The notes below the pieces were generated by a model. That model had not been told where the DNA came from, made no database searches, and saw only the letters and a list, made by a program, of their open reading frames with translations. Source: Chloroflexota bacterium (GTDB taxonomy: Bacteria > Chloroflexota > Limnocylindria > Limnocylindrales > CSP1-4). From it: a DNA stretch of 39,523 nt. A program made the translations under genes and the position numbers. This document shows, one piece after another, positions 1 through 12,626 of this stretch (positions within the stretch are counted from its first letter, which is position 1; each line of letters starts with the position of its first letter). The stretch is from assembly GCA_025454515.1 (NCBI GenBank), contig JALOOH010000006.1, forward strand, positions 1 to 39,523. Reading direction: 5' to 3'.

Positions 1-3
1 TCG

Positions 4-708
4 GTGAGCCACAACGTGAAGGCGATCTACCAGCGCTACATGGGCTGGTACGACGGCAACCCCGCCCACCTCTGGGGCCACCCGCCGGTGGAGGTCGGGC
101 GAAGGTACGTCGCCGCGATGGGTGGCGCGGATGCCGTGATCGCCAGCGCCCGTGAGGCGTTCGACGCCGGCGACTTCCGCTGGGTCGCCGAGCTCGTGAA
201 CCATCTCGTGTTCGCGGAGCCGGACAACGCCTCTGCCCGGGCGGTGCAGGCCGATGCGCTCGAGCAGCTCGGCTTCGGCTCGGAGAACGGGACCTGGCGC
301 TCGGCCTTCCTCGCAGGCGCGACGGAGCTGCGCCACGGCTCGTTCGGGACCCCGGTCTCGACCGGCTCCGCAGATGTGCTCGGCGCGCTCACGCCCGAGC
401 AGGTGTTCGATGCGATCGCGATCCGGGTGGACGGGCCGCGGGCGTGGGACGAGAGCCTGTCGGTCGGCGTGGACCTGACCGATGTCGGCGAGGCGTACCG
501 GCTGGAGCTCCGCAACGGCGTGCTCGTGCACCGGGCCGCCGCGGTCGACGGGGCCGACCTCGTGCTGCGGATGACCCGCGCGGCACTGCCGGGGCTGCTC
601 CTTGGCCGGACGGACGGGGTGACGCTCGACGGCGATCCCGCCGTCCTCGGCCGTCTCATGGCCGTGCTCGACGCGCCCGACCCGGACTTCGCGATCGTCA
701 CGCCCTGA
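4..708 (+). CDS. Alkyl/aryl-sulfatase (BDS1/SdsA1-like), C-terminal part (dimerisation plus SCP2-like domain); 5' end lies outside the window
   Basis: Translation ...HNVKAIYQRYMGWYDGNPAHLWGHPPVEVGRRYVAAMGGADAVIASAREAFDAGDFRWVAELVNHLVFAEPDNASARAVQADALEQLGFGSENGTWRSAFLAGATELRHG matches the C-terminal signature of alkyl sulfatases; the N-terminal MBL domain is missing. Confidence 0.85.
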   Translation: MSHNVKAIYQRYMGWYDGNPAHLWGHPPVEVGRRYVAAMGGADAVIASAREAFDAGDFRWVAELVNHLVFAEPDNASARAVQADALEQLGFGSENGTWRSAFLAGATELRHGSFGTPVSTGSADVLGALTPEQVFDAIAIRVDGPRAWDESLSVGVDLTDVGEAYRLELRNGVLVHRAAAVDGADLVLRMTRAALPGLLLGRTDGVTLDGDPAVLGRLMAVLDAPDPDFAIVTP

Positions 709-778
709 CCGTGGCGGCCGGGGGGCCGCCACGTCGCGGACGTCCCGCGTCCGCCACGCGTCCGGCCGCGCCGCCGCG

Positions 779-1552
779 TCAGAGGATCGGCAGCAGCCTC
801 CGGACCAGGGCGGCGGCGGTCCGCGCCGCGTCCTCGAGGAAGATCGTGAAGTCGATCGTCCCGTCCCGGCCGGCGAGGTCGCTCACGGCCCGGACGACCA
901 GCCATCCGATGCCGTACCGCTCGGCGACCTGGGTCATCGCCCCGCTCTCCATGTCGGCTGCCAGAGCGCCGAACCGGGAGGACAGGTCGGCCCGCATCCG
1001 TTCCGACGCGACGAAGACGTCGCCCGTGGCGATCGGGCCGAAGTGGACCGTGGGGACGTGCGGCGCGTCGCCCACCCGCGCCCGGATGCCGGGGAGCGGC
1101 TCGCCTTCGAGCGCGCCGTGGACGCGCGCGAGGAGGTCGGCGCGCACGGCCCAGCCGACCCGGTCGCTCGAGCCGGGGAACGGCATCCCGCCGGGCTGGT
1201 AGGCGACGGGACCTTCGTCGGTGACGCGACCGTAGTCGTACTGGAGGACGCGCGTCGCGACGACCACGTCACCGATCGACAGGGCCGGATCGAGCGCGCC
1301 GGCGACGCCGGACAGGAGCAGGCGGTCGCAGCCGCAGCGCTCGACGAGGACCGTCGCGGCGGACGCGGCGTTGACCTTGCCGATGCCGGACTCGACGAGC
1401 ACGACGTGGCGGCCGCCGATCGACCCGCGCGCGACCTCCATCCCCCCGTGGGTCGTGGTCGACGGCCGGTCGATCTCCTCGCGGTAGAGCCGCAGCTCCT
1501 CGGGCAGGGCGCAGAGGATGCCGACGGGGGCCGAGCCGTCGTGGGTGCTCAT
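779..1552 (-). CDS. mtnN: 5'-methylthioadenosine/S-adenosylhomocysteine nucleosidase-like protein
   Basis: MSTHDGSAPVGILCALPEELRLYREEI...ESGIGKVNAASAATVLVERCGCDRLLLSGVAGALDPALSIGDVVVAT...AADMESGAMTQVAERYGIGWLVVRAVSDLAG; typical MTAN/PNP-UDP family motifs. Start refined from the longer ORF 779..2140. Confidence 0.85.
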   Translation of the reverse strand: MSTHDGSAPVGILCALPEELRLYREEIDRPSTTTHGGMEVARGSIGGRHVVLVESGIGKVNAASAATVLVERCGCDRLLLSGVAGALDPALSIGDVVVATRVLQYDYGRVTDEGPVAYQPGGMPFPGSSDRVGWAVRADLLARVHGALEGEPLPGIRARVGDAPHVPTVHFGPIATGDVFVASERMRADLSSRFGALAADMESGAMTQVAERYGIGWLVVRAVSDLAGRDGTIDFTIFLEDAARTAAALVRRLLPIL

Positions 1553-1605
1553 GGCGCGGAATGGTAGCGGCAGCCGGGCGGACGGGGCGTCGGGCTGTCC
1601 GGGGC

Positions 1606-3216
1606 CTACCCGGCCACCACGTCCACGCGGTGCCAGCCGGTCGCGCCGTCGGGGAGCGGCGGCGTCGGCTCCTCCACCTGCAGGGCTCCCGTCCCGTCCG
1701 TCGCCCGCACGAGGAGCGACGCCCGCCCCGGCCGCGCGGCCGTGACCTCCGCCCGGAAGCGGACCCACGTGAGCGGGCCGAGGGGCGTCGTCGTCGCGTC
1801 CTCCAGCCGCGCCTCGGTCCACGTCTCGCCGCCGTCGGCGCTCACCTCCACCCGTGAGAGGCCGCGGTCGCCGGCGAAGGCGATTCCCGTCACCGGGAAG
1901 GGTGTGCCGGCCGGCACGGCGTCCCCCGCCTGCGGCAGGTCGATCCGCGACATGATCTTCTCGAACGCCTCGGCGTCCCAGCCGCGCTCCACCCAGTAGC
2001 CGGGCTCGTTCGTCTCGCCCAGGACGATGCCGGTCAGCCACTTGGGCCCCTTCATCCCGAACCGGTCGGGGATGAGGACCCGCGCGGGGAAGCCGTGGTC
2101 GGCGTCGAGCGGGCGGCCGTCCATCTCGAAGACGATCCACGTCCCCGGGTCGCGCGCGACGTCGATCGGCAGCGATTCCGCGTAGTCGTCCGCCGAGCGC
2201 CAGACGACGAACCGCGCCTCAGGGCGGACGCCGGCGCGGTCGAGCAGGTCCGCGACCGGGAAGCCGCGCCATCGCTGGTTCCCGATGTACCGGTCGCCCG
2301 CGAGGAGGTCGTAGCTGATGCACATGAGCGTGCGGTGGTCCTCGGCCGACGGCATCGCGCGCAGGTCGTCGAGGCCCAGGGCGAACGGTCGATCGACCAG
2401 GCCCTCGACGGACAGCCGCCATGTCGCGCCGTCCACGGACGGAGAGCCCAGGTTCTTGCTGACCGTGTAGAAGGTCCCGACGGGGGTGAGGGCGGGCGTG
2501 GGCCCGAACGGATCGGACGGAGGGGTGGTGGGCGCCGGGGCGGCGGCGGAGGACCTGGCGGCGGACGCGGCGCGCCAGCCGACGATCCCGAAGGCGCCCG
2601 CAAGGGAGATCCCGCCGACGGCGAGCGCGGTGCGGCGGAGGAGGGTCCGGCGCGACGGGTCCGGGGCGTCGGAGGGCGGTACGGCGGCCGGGGCCGGTGC
2701 GCCGGGCGGGGCCGCTGCGGCCACCGGGGTCGGTGTCCCAGCCGGCCACGTCGCCGCGATCCCCGCGAGCGTCAGCCCGTACGCGAGCGCGGCGACCACC
2801 AGCGGGACCTGGAGGGCGAGCGGGTCGGCGACCTGCGTCCCGAGGAGGCCCGCGCCCGCGATCGGGAGCACCACCAGCTCCACGAGCGCCAGTGCGAACC
2901 CCGCGGCGAGGAGCCCGGTACGGGCCGGCGGCCGGTCTCCCGCGACCCGGAGCGCGATCGGGCCCAGTGCCGCGCCGGCCCCGACCGCGCCGACCGCCAC
3001 GCCGACCGCCAGGCCGCCCTTGGCGCCGGACCCGAACGCCGCGATCGCCGCGTCGAAGGCCGGGAGCGGGACGAACCGGAGCGTTCCGTCGGCCACGACC
3101 TCGAGGGCGCCGGGGACGCCGAAGACGAGCCGGGCGATGACGAGGACGAGCAGCGCCGGTCCCGTCGCGACGGCGCCGGCGAAGAGCGCGGCGGGGACCG
3201 TGAGGCGGGGACGCAT
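1606..3216 (-). CDS. Membrane-anchored molybdopterin-dependent oxidoreductase (sulfite oxidase/YedY-like Moco domain plus C-terminal Mo-co dimerisation domain)
   Basis: N-terminal TM segments, then GTFYTVSKNLGSPSVDGATWRLSVEGLVDRPFALGLDDLRAMPSAEDHRTLMCISYDLLAGDRYIGNQRWRGFPVADLLDRAGV...DADHGFPARVLIPDRFGMKGPKWLTGI and a C-terminal Ig-like domain VEVSADGGETWTEARLED. Confidence 0.85.
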   Translation of the reverse strand: MRPRLTVPAALFAGAVATGPALLVLVIARLVFGVPGALEVVADGTLRFVPLPAFDAAIAAFGSGAKGGLAVGVAVGAVGAGAALGPIALRVAGDRPPARTGLLAAGFALALVELVVLPIAGAGLLGTQVADPLALQVPLVVAALAYGLTLAGIAATWPAGTPTPVAAAAPPGAPAPAAVPPSDAPDPSRRTLLRRTALAVGGISLAGAFGIVGWRAASAARSSAAAPAPTTPPSDPFGPTPALTPVGTFYTVSKNLGSPSVDGATWRLSVEGLVDRPFALGLDDLRAMPSAEDHRTLMCISYDLLAGDRYIGNQRWRGFPVADLLDRAGVRPEARFVVWRSADDYAESLPIDVARDPGTWIVFEMDGRPLDADHGFPARVLIPDRFGMKGPKWLTGIVLGETNEPGYWVERGWDAEAFEKIMSRIDLPQAGDAVPAGTPFPVTGIAFAGDRGLSRVEVSADGGETWTEARLEDATTTPLGPLTWVRFRAEVTAARPGRASLLVRATDGTGALQVEEPTPPLPDGATGWHRVDVVAG

Positions 3217-3227
3217 GGCGTGTGGCG

Positions 3228-3947
3228 TCAGGCGCCCTTCTCGGCCGCCCGGGCGAGCGCGACCGCCTCGGACGGCGTCCCCACGAACGGCTCGCCGTGG
3301 CCGGGCAGCACCACGCGCGCCGGGAGCCCGTCGAGGCGCGCGAGGGACGCGACGGCCATGGAGCGGTCCGACCAGAAGGGGCTGATCCGCGGGCCGGTCC
3401 GGCCACGCACGACGTCGAGCGTGTTGAGCGTGTCGCCGGTCATGAGCGCGCCGCGTTCCTCGAAGAGCAGCGCGCACGCCCCCGGCGTGTGGCCGGGTGC
3501 GTGGACGACACGGGGAGACCCGGGGAGGTCCAGGACGTCGTCGTGGGCGAACGTCGCGGCCTCGGTCACCGGTGCCATCCTCGTGCCCCCCTTGCGCAGG
3601 CCGTACAGGCCCATGCGGAGCATCCCCAGACTGAACCCGCGGTCGATCCCGCCCGCCGGCCGCTTCCCCGCGAGGAGGTACTCGAGATCGGCCTCGTGGA
3701 TCCGGGCGTCGCAGGGCGCGGCCGTGCGGATGCGCTCCGCGATCCCGACGTGGTCGGCGTGTGCGTGCGTCAGGAGGACCGTCTCCACGTCCGCGAGCGT
3801 GCGCCCGATCCGCGCCAGGCCGTCCACGAGGAGGTTCCAGTTGCCCGGCATCCCCGCGTCGACGACGGTCACCCGGCCCGCCTCCTCGACGAGGTAGAAG
3901 TTGACGATGCTCTCGTTGACGCGTTCGATCCGATCGGCGACCTGCAT
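3228..3947 (-). CDS. MBL-fold metallo-hydrolase
   Basis: MQVADRIERVNESIVNFYLVEEAGRVTVVDAGMPG...VLLTHAHADHVG...HAPGHTPGACALLFEERGALMTGDTL; HxHxDH motif. Start refined by homology. Confidence 0.88.
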   Translation of the reverse strand: MQVADRIERVNESIVNFYLVEEAGRVTVVDAGMPGNWNLLVDGLARIGRTLADVETVLLTHAHADHVGIAERIRTAAPCDARIHEADLEYLLAGKRPAGGIDRGFSLGMLRMGLYGLRKGGTRMAPVTEAATFAHDDVLDLPGSPRVVHAPGHTPGACALLFEERGALMTGDTLNTLDVVRGRTGPRISPFWSDRSMAVASLARLDGLPARVVLPGHGEPFVGTPSEAVALARAAEKGA

Positions 3948-4027
3948 GACGGAAGGATAGGGCGGGTGCCGCGATCGGGCCCGTGGCCGCCATCGGCGGT
4001 CCGGGCGCGCCCAGCCGCACGGCTCGG

Positions 4028-4645
4028 TCAGCCGCCGCGGTAGCGCCAGCAGCCGGGGAGGTGGTCGTCCACGATCCCCACGGACTCCATGAACGCGTAG
4101 ACGATCGTCGAGCCTACGAACCGGAAGCCGCGCCGCTTGAGGTCCTTCGAGAGCGCATCGGACTCGGGAGTCGTCGGCGTCAGCTGCGCGAACGTGGTGC
4201 CCGGCGGGAGGACCCGCGGCACGCCGGGGTCCCGTCCGAGGACGTTCCCGAGGTACACGGCGAACGAGCCGTGCTCGGCCACGACCGCCAGGAGCGCGGC
4301 GGCATTCCCGATCGTCGCGTCCACCTTGGCGCGGTTGCGGACGATGCCCGCGTCCGCGAGGAGTCGGGCGCGGTCGCCGTCGTCGAACGCGGCCACCGCG
4401 GCGGGCTCGAAGCCCGCGAACGCATGCCGGAAGCCGTCGCGCTTGTTCAGGATCGTGGACCACGACAGCCCCGCCTGGAATCCTTCGAGCGAGAGCCGCT
4501 CGAACAGCTCCACGTCCCCGGAGATCGGCACGCCCCACTCGGTGTCGTGGTACGCGACCATCCGGGCGTCCCGCTCTCCCGGGTCGCCCGCCCACCAGCA
4601 GCGCGCCAGGCCGTCACCCTCGTGCGTCAGCAGGTCGGTCGTCAT
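4028..4645 (-). CDS. tag: DNA-3-methyladenine glycosylase I
   Basis: RCWWAGDPGERDARMVAYHDTEWGVPISGDVELFERLSLEGFQAGLSWSTILNKRDGFRHAFAGFEP...RGFRFVGSTIVYAFMESVGIVDDH; characteristic Tag family; RBS GGGAGGGAG upstream. Confidence 0.93.
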   Translation of the reverse strand: MTTDLLTHEGDGLARCWWAGDPGERDARMVAYHDTEWGVPISGDVELFERLSLEGFQAGLSWSTILNKRDGFRHAFAGFEPAAVAAFDDGDRARLLADAGIVRNRAKVDATIGNAAALLAVVAEHGSFAVYLGNVLGRDPGVPRVLPPGTTFAQLTPTTPESDALSKDLKRRGFRFVGSTIVYAFMESVGIVDDHLPGCWRYRGG

Positions 4646-4701
4646 CGTCTCCCTCCCGTCATCCCGCGCGCGGGACCTCGCTCACCTCGGCCACCCGGCC
4701 G

Positions 4702-7414
<2,713 letters not shown>

Positions 7415-7624
7415 TCAGGTCGCGCGGCGCCTCAGGCCCCTTCCTCCACGCGGCGGGGCCGCCGGCGCATGCGCATGTCCCAGGAGACGCAGGTGTGTGT
7501 CATGGGAGGCGGAGTGTGAGGGATGCGGCCGCATCGCGCAAGTCGCGCCGCCGCGGGCGACGTCCTGCCGCGCCGGCGGCGGGTCCTCGTTCGGGGCGGC
7601 GATCGGCGGCCGATCCCGACCGGA

Positions 7625-8995
7625 TCACGCTGCGTCGACCGCGGGCAGGCCGCGCGTCGCGCGCCCGAGAGCGACGAGCGCGCCCGCGCACGCGAGGAAG
7701 ACCGCCGCCGTTCCGATCCACAGGGGCGCGCCCGGCGCCGCGTCGAGCACCCACCCGCCGATCGGCGGCCCCAGCGCCGTGCCGACCCCCGCCGCCCCCA
7801 GCAGGAACCCCTGGTATCGGCCGCGCCGGTCGACCGGCGAGACGTCCGACACGAACGCAGCCTCCATCGGGTAGAACAGCATCTCGCCGCACGTGATGAT
7901 CGTGACGGCCGCGGCGAGAGCGGCGACCGCCCACGCCGGGTCCTGCGCGACCGCCACGATCCCCATCGCCGCGGCGTACAGGAGCAGCCCGCCTGCCATG
8001 ACGAATGCCTTGGGCCGGCGCTCGACGGCGGTCGAGATCCGCAGCTGGAACAGCACGATGAGGATCCCGTTCAGGCTGAACAGGATCCCCCACATCCCCG
8101 TCGTCATCCCGAGGTCGGTCGCCGCGTGGATCGGGAGGACGCTCACCCAGAGGAAGATGCAGCCCTGGGCGACGAGGGCGATCGCGAGGAACGCGGCGAA
8201 CGCGCGTGCCCGGAGGCGCGCGAGTCGCGACCCGTCGGTCGCGGTGGCGCGCGGCCCCGGCTCCCTTGCGCCGGCGTCTCGCTCCGCGCCCGGCACGAGC
8301 GGCGGCTCCAGGCCGACGACGACCGGCACCTCCATGACCGCGCCCTGATCGTCCACTGCCGGGGCCCCCGACGCCGGCGTCGCCCGCCCCAGCGTCTCCG
8401 GCAGCCACGCCCAGGCGATGATCGCGAACGCGCCGACGAGGATCCCGGAGATGAGGAAGAGGACGTCGTAGCCGAGGCTCGCGAGGCCGGCGCCGATCGC
8501 CGGGCCGGCGATCCAGCCGACGGCGTTCGCGACGCTCAGGAGCCCGTACGCGCGGGGCCGCCGGTCCTCCGGGACGACGTCCGCCACGGCCGCCCGCGCG
8601 GCCGGCACGAACGCCGGGTCCACGAGCCCGAGCACCATGGTGAGCGCCGCGATCTGCCCAAGGTCGCCGGCCCGACCCATCAGCGCGATCACGATGCCGG
8701 ACAGGCCGACGGAGACGATCATCACGCGCCGTCGGCCCACCCGGTCGGCGAGCCAGCCGCCGGCGGCGCCCGAGACGATCGAGCACACGCTGTACAGGGC
8801 CGTGACGAGGCCGGCCTCGGCGGCCGTCGCGCCGAGGCTCTCCACGAGGTAGATCGTCAGGAAGGGGAAGACGAGCGCGAAGCCGAAGTTGGCGACGAGG
8901 TCGCCGGCCGCGAGGACCAGGACCGTGCGGTCGAAGTCCCGACGAAGCTCGCGGAAGGCTCTGACCGGCGGGATCCGGTCGATGAGAGGGCCCAC
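7625..8995 (-). CDS. MFS transporter (GTG start)
   Basis: ELRRDFDRTVLVLAAGDLVANFGFALVFPFLTIYLVESLGATAAEAGLVTALYSVCSIVSGAAGGWLADRVGRRRVMIVSVGLSG; 12-TM pattern with the DRVGRRR signature. Confidence 0.9.
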   Translation of the reverse strand: MGPLIDRIPPVRAFRELRRDFDRTVLVLAAGDLVANFGFALVFPFLTIYLVESLGATAAEAGLVTALYSVCSIVSGAAGGWLADRVGRRRVMIVSVGLSGIVIALMGRAGDLGQIAALTMVLGLVDPAFVPAARAAVADVVPEDRRPRAYGLLSVANAVGWIAGPAIGAGLASLGYDVLFLISGILVGAFAIIAWAWLPETLGRATPASGAPAVDDQGAVMEVPVVVGLEPPLVPGAERDAGAREPGPRATATDGSRLARLRARAFAAFLAIALVAQGCIFLWVSVLPIHAATDLGMTTGMWGILFSLNGILIVLFQLRISTAVERRPKAFVMAGGLLLYAAAMGIVAVAQDPAWAVAALAAAVTIITCGEMLFYPMEAAFVSDVSPVDRRGRYQGFLLGAAGVGTALGPPIGGWVLDAAPGAPLWIGTAAVFLACAGALVALGRATRGLPAVDAA

Positions 8996-9048
8996 GAGGC
9001 CAGTATGGTCGCCGCCACTCCCTTCCGGGCGCGCGTACGATGCCGTGC

Positions 9049-12000
9049 ATGCCGACCCGACTCGTCAGCGAGCAGATGGTGGGGCGCGAGCGTGAGCTCG
9101 CCGCGCTCGCGGACGCGCTGCAGGCCGCCTCGCGCAGCGAGCCGACGACGGTCCTGGTGTCCGGCACCTCCGGCATCGGCAAGACGCGCCTGCTCGAGGA
9201 GGCCGCCCGCCGCCTCGCGGGGATCCCCGGCGGATGCACCGTCCTCCGCGGGACGGCGCATCCCACGCGGCGCGGCCTGCCGTTCGCCCCCATCGCCGAG
9301 GCGCTCGCCCGACACCTCCTCGGGCTCGCGGACGACGACCTGCGACCGCTCGTGCATCCGGCCGCCGTGGAGCTCGCGCGCGTCGTCCCCGGTCTGCACG
9401 CACGGCTCGCGGCGCTCGGCCTCCTGCCGGAGCAGCCGCCGATCGTGACGCGGATCGGGCGCGAGGCGCGGATGCTCGAGGCCATCCTCGGGACCGTCTC
9501 GCGGATCGCCGAGGCGCGCCCGACGATCCTGGTCCTGGAGGACCTTCACGATGCGGACGCGGGCACGCGGTCCGCCGCGTCCTTCCTCTCCCGCGCCATC
9601 CGGGACCGACCCCTGCTGCTCGCCCTCACGTACGAGCCGGACCGCATGACCCGGTCGCACCCGCTCGTCCGCACGCTGCGATCGTTCGACGACGCGGCCC
9701 GCCCGGCCGGGCGCATCGAGATCGGTCCGCTCGGCAGGGACGGGATCGCCGACCTCGTCGCCGCGATCGAGGGCGAGCGCCCATCCGCGACCGCGCTGCT
9801 CCAGGTGGCGCAGCGGTCCGACGGCAACCCGCTGGTGATCGAGGAGCTCCTGGCGGCCCGTCGCGAGCTCCCCGGGGCACGGATCGGCTCATCGCTCGAG
9901 CAGCTCTCGCTCGCCCGGCTCGCGCTGCGGTCGCACGAGTGCCGCCGCGTCCTCCGCGCGCTCGCCCTCGCCGGGGCGCCGATCCGCCCGTCCCGCCTCT
10001 CCGCCGCGCTCGCCGCCTTCGAGACGGCCGCGGCCGCGGACGGGCGCAGGCCGTCGGCGGCCGCCGGTCCCGGCGCCGCGGCCGCGCGCCGCCAGCCCGC
10101 GGCCCGCGTCGCGGCCCGCCCAGGGGAGGGGAGCGTCGCTGGGATCCCGCGCGTCCCCGACCCGGGCGTCGCGGACGGGCTCGCGGAGGCGATCGCCGAC
10201 GGCTCGGTCGTCGTCCTCGACGCGCCCGCCGAGGGCAGCCGGCCGGCCGGCCCCGGGGACGATCCCGTCGGGTTCCGGCATGCGCGGATCGGCGAGGCGG
10301 TCGCCGCGGACCTCCTCCCGACGCTTCGCAGGCGATACCACGCCGCGCTCGCCCTCGCCTTCACCGACCAGCCCGCCGAGGCTGCCGCCCATTGGCTGGC
10401 GGCCCACGCGGACGTCCGCGCACGCGAGGCGGCGCTCGCCGCCGCGACCGTCGCCGAGGAGCGCGACTCCGCGGCCGATGCCCTTGCCTCCCTCGAGCTC
10501 GCGCTCGAGCTCGAGGAGGCGGGCGGCGACGGGTCGGGTGCACCGCCGTCCGCGCGCCCGGCGCCATCGACCGTCGCGGCCGACCCGGTCGCGAGCCGGG
10601 CCCGCGCCGCGGACGCCGCGTATGCGGCTGGCCTCCCGATCCGGGCGGCGGCCTACGTCGGCTCCGCCATCGCCCTTGCCGATCCGAAGCTCGACCCCGA
10701 GCGCGTCGCGCTCCTGTACGACGCGCTCGGCCGCTACCGCCGTGCAGCCGGGGACATCGACGGGAGCCGGGCGGCGCATCGAGAGGCCGTCCGTCTCGCG
10801 CCGGCCGCTGCCGCCCGGGTCCGCGCCGCGGTCCTGGGATCGCTCGCCCAGGTGCGGATGTTCGAGGGGTACTTCTCCGACGCGCTCGTGGCCGCGACGG
10901 AGGCGATCGATGCGGCCCGGGCGGCCGGGGAGCCCGCGCGCGTCGAGCTCGTCCAGGCCACGATCACGCTCGGTGTCTGCCGGGCGTGGATGGACGACCC
11001 CGAGGGCGGCGTGACGATCCTCCGCGAATCGCGCGCGGCGGCCGACAGGCTCGGGCTGCTCGACGAGCGGTTCCGTGCGGACGCGAACCTGACGACGGTG
11101 CTCGACCTCCTCGGGCGACGCGAGGAGGCGCTCGCGGTCGCGTTCGAGGGGATCGAGGCTGCCGAGCGCGCCGGCCTCGCGGAGATCTACGGCAACTTCC
11201 TGCGGGGGAACGCGGCCGAGACCCTCTTCACGCTGGGCCGCTGGGAGGGATCGCGGGCGCTCAGCCAGGATGCCCTCGCGCTCGCCGGTGCGCGGATCCC
11301 ATCTGCCGGCCTGACCGCGGCCCTCGCGGCGTTCGAGTACGCCCTGCTCAACCTCGCGATCGTCGAGATCGAATCGAGCGCCGCCGAGCCGGCGGCACGC
11401 CTCCTCGGCCAGCTCCTCATCGACCTCGAGCCGAGCCCCGACCTGGAGAGCTCGGTCCCGACCTACCTCGCGGCGGCGTCGCTCGCGCGCTGGCGGGGCG
11501 ACCTCGACGACGCCCGTCGCGCGATCGCCGCCGGCTGGGAGCGCGTCGCGGGGACCGAGGACTGGGCGCTGCTCGCCCGCGTCGCGGCGGACGGGATCGA
11601 GGTCGAGGCCGATGCCGCCGCGGGCGCCCGGGCCCGGCGCGACCTCCCGCTCGTCGCGTCGGCGCGCGAGCGCGCGTCGGCGATGCTGGCGCGCACCGAG
11701 GAAGCCGTGGCCGCGGCGGCGTCCGGCCCGGCGCCCGGGTCGCGGCGCGAGGGCGAGGCGCTGCTCCGCGCCGCGCGCATGCACCGCGATCGGATCGACC
11801 ATGCGGACCGTCCCGACGACTGGGCCGCGCTCGCGCGGACATGGGACGACCTGGGCGTGCCCTACCGGGCCGCGAGGGCGCGATTCCACGAGGCCGCTGC
11901 ACGGCTCCGCGGAGAAGGTCGCGCGACCGCGACGCGGGCCGACGCGCGCGGCCCGCTCCTCGCGGCGTACGAGGCGGCCCTCGCTCTCGGCGCGGCGCCG

Positions 12001-12441
12001 TTCGCGGCGCAGATCCGCGACCTCGCCGACCGCGCCCTCATCACGCTGCCGCCCCCGCGACCTGCGGCCCGCCCGAGCGGTGGGCCCGTCGGGCCCGGAC
12101 GCCCGGAAGCGCGGGCGCGCGGCTCCGCGAGCGCCGCGGCCGAGCTGGCGCGGGCGCTCGTCGGGGCCCCGGCGGCGCCCCGACGCGACGCGTTCGGGCT
12201 CAGCCGACGGGAGCACGAGGTCCTGGGGCTCATCGCGGAGGGCCGCACGAACCGCGAGATCGCCGAGCGGCTGTTCATCAGCGAGCGGACCGTCCACGTC
12301 CACGTGAGCCGCGTGCTCGCGAAGCTCGGCGTCTCCGGCCGCGTGGAGGCGGCCGCCGTCGCGATCCGGCTGGGTCTCACCGAGCCCGGCGCGCCCGAGA
12401 CGCCGCCGACGACCCGTCGACCCGGCGGCCGACCCACCTGA
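9049..12441 (+). CDS. Large ATP-binding LuxR-family (LAL/MalT-like) transcriptional regulator with AAA-type NTPase, TPR-like middle and C-terminal GerE/LuxR HTH
   Basis: N-term MVGRERELAALADALQ...VSGTSGIGKTRLLEEA (Walker A); C-term FGLSRREHEVLGLIAEGRTNREIAERLFISERTVHVHVSRVLAKLGVSGRVEAAAVAIRLGL; an alternative ATG lies at 9040. Confidence 0.92.
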   Translation: MPTRLVSEQMVGRERELAALADALQAASRSEPTTVLVSGTSGIGKTRLLEEAARRLAGIPGGCTVLRGTAHPTRRGLPFAPIAEALARHLLGLADDDLRPLVHPAAVELARVVPGLHARLAALGLLPEQPPIVTRIGREARMLEAILGTVSRIAEARPTILVLEDLHDADAGTRSAASFLSRAIRDRPLLLALTYEPDRMTRSHPLVRTLRSFDDAARPAGRIEIGPLGRDGIADLVAAIEGERPSATALLQVAQRSDGNPLVIEELLAARRELPGARIGSSLEQLSLARLALRSHECRRVLRALALAGAPIRPSRLSAALAAFETAAAADGRRPSAAAGPGAAAARRQPAARVAARPGEGSVAGIPRVPDPGVADGLAEAIADGSVVVLDAPAEGSRPAGPGDDPVGFRHARIGEAVAADLLPTLRRRYHAALALAFTDQPAEAAAHWLAAHADVRAREAALAAATVAEERDSAADALASLELALELEEAGGDGSGAPPSARPAPSTVAADPVASRARAADAAYAAGLPIRAAAYVGSAIALADPKLDPERVALLYDALGRYRRAAGDIDGSRAAHREAVRLAPAAAARVRAAVLGSLAQVRMFEGYFSDALVAATEAIDAARAAGEPARVELVQATITLGVCRAWMDDPEGGVTILRESRAAADRLGLLDERFRADANLTTVLDLLGRREEALAVAFEGIEAAERAGLAEIYGNFLRGNAAETLFTLGRWEGSRALSQDALALAGARIPSAGLTAALAAFEYALLNLAIVEIESSAAEPAARLLGQLLIDLEPSPDLESSVPTYLAAASLARWRGDLDDARRAIAAGWERVAGTEDWALLARVAADGIEVEADAAAGARARRDLPLVASARERASAMLARTEEAVAAAASGPAPGSRREGEALLRAARMHRDRIDHADRPDDWAALARTWDDLGVPYRAARARFHEAAARLRGEGRATATRADARGPLLAAYEAALALGAAPFAAQIRDLADRALITLPPPRPAARPSGGPVGPGRPEARARGSASAAAELARALVGAPAAPRRDAFGLSRREHEVLGLIAEGRTNREIAERLFISERTVHVHVSRVLAKLGVSGRVEAAAVAIRLGLTEPGAPETPPTTRRPGGRPT

Positions 12442-12485
12442 CGCCGGTCGGACGCGGGTCCCGGCGGCCGACGACGTGCGGGGAA

Positions 12486-12522
12486 CGCCAAGACCCGGGT
12501 CCCCGAGACCCGGGTCTTGGCG
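12486..12522. terminator. Strong hairpin (15-bp perfect stem, 7-nt loop) downstream of the LuxR regulator
   Basis: cgccaagacccgggt-ccccgag-acccgggtcttggcg; about 45 bp after the stop at 12441; no obvious T-tract. Confidence 0.65.
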
Positions 12523-12626
12523 TAGCCGATCCCGACGTGGGCGACGAACGGGCGATCGCCTGCTCCGGCGAGCGGGATCGGGTCGAGATGCGAGGCCGGT
12601 GCTGCGAGCCGGCCCCGGTCAGGAGG

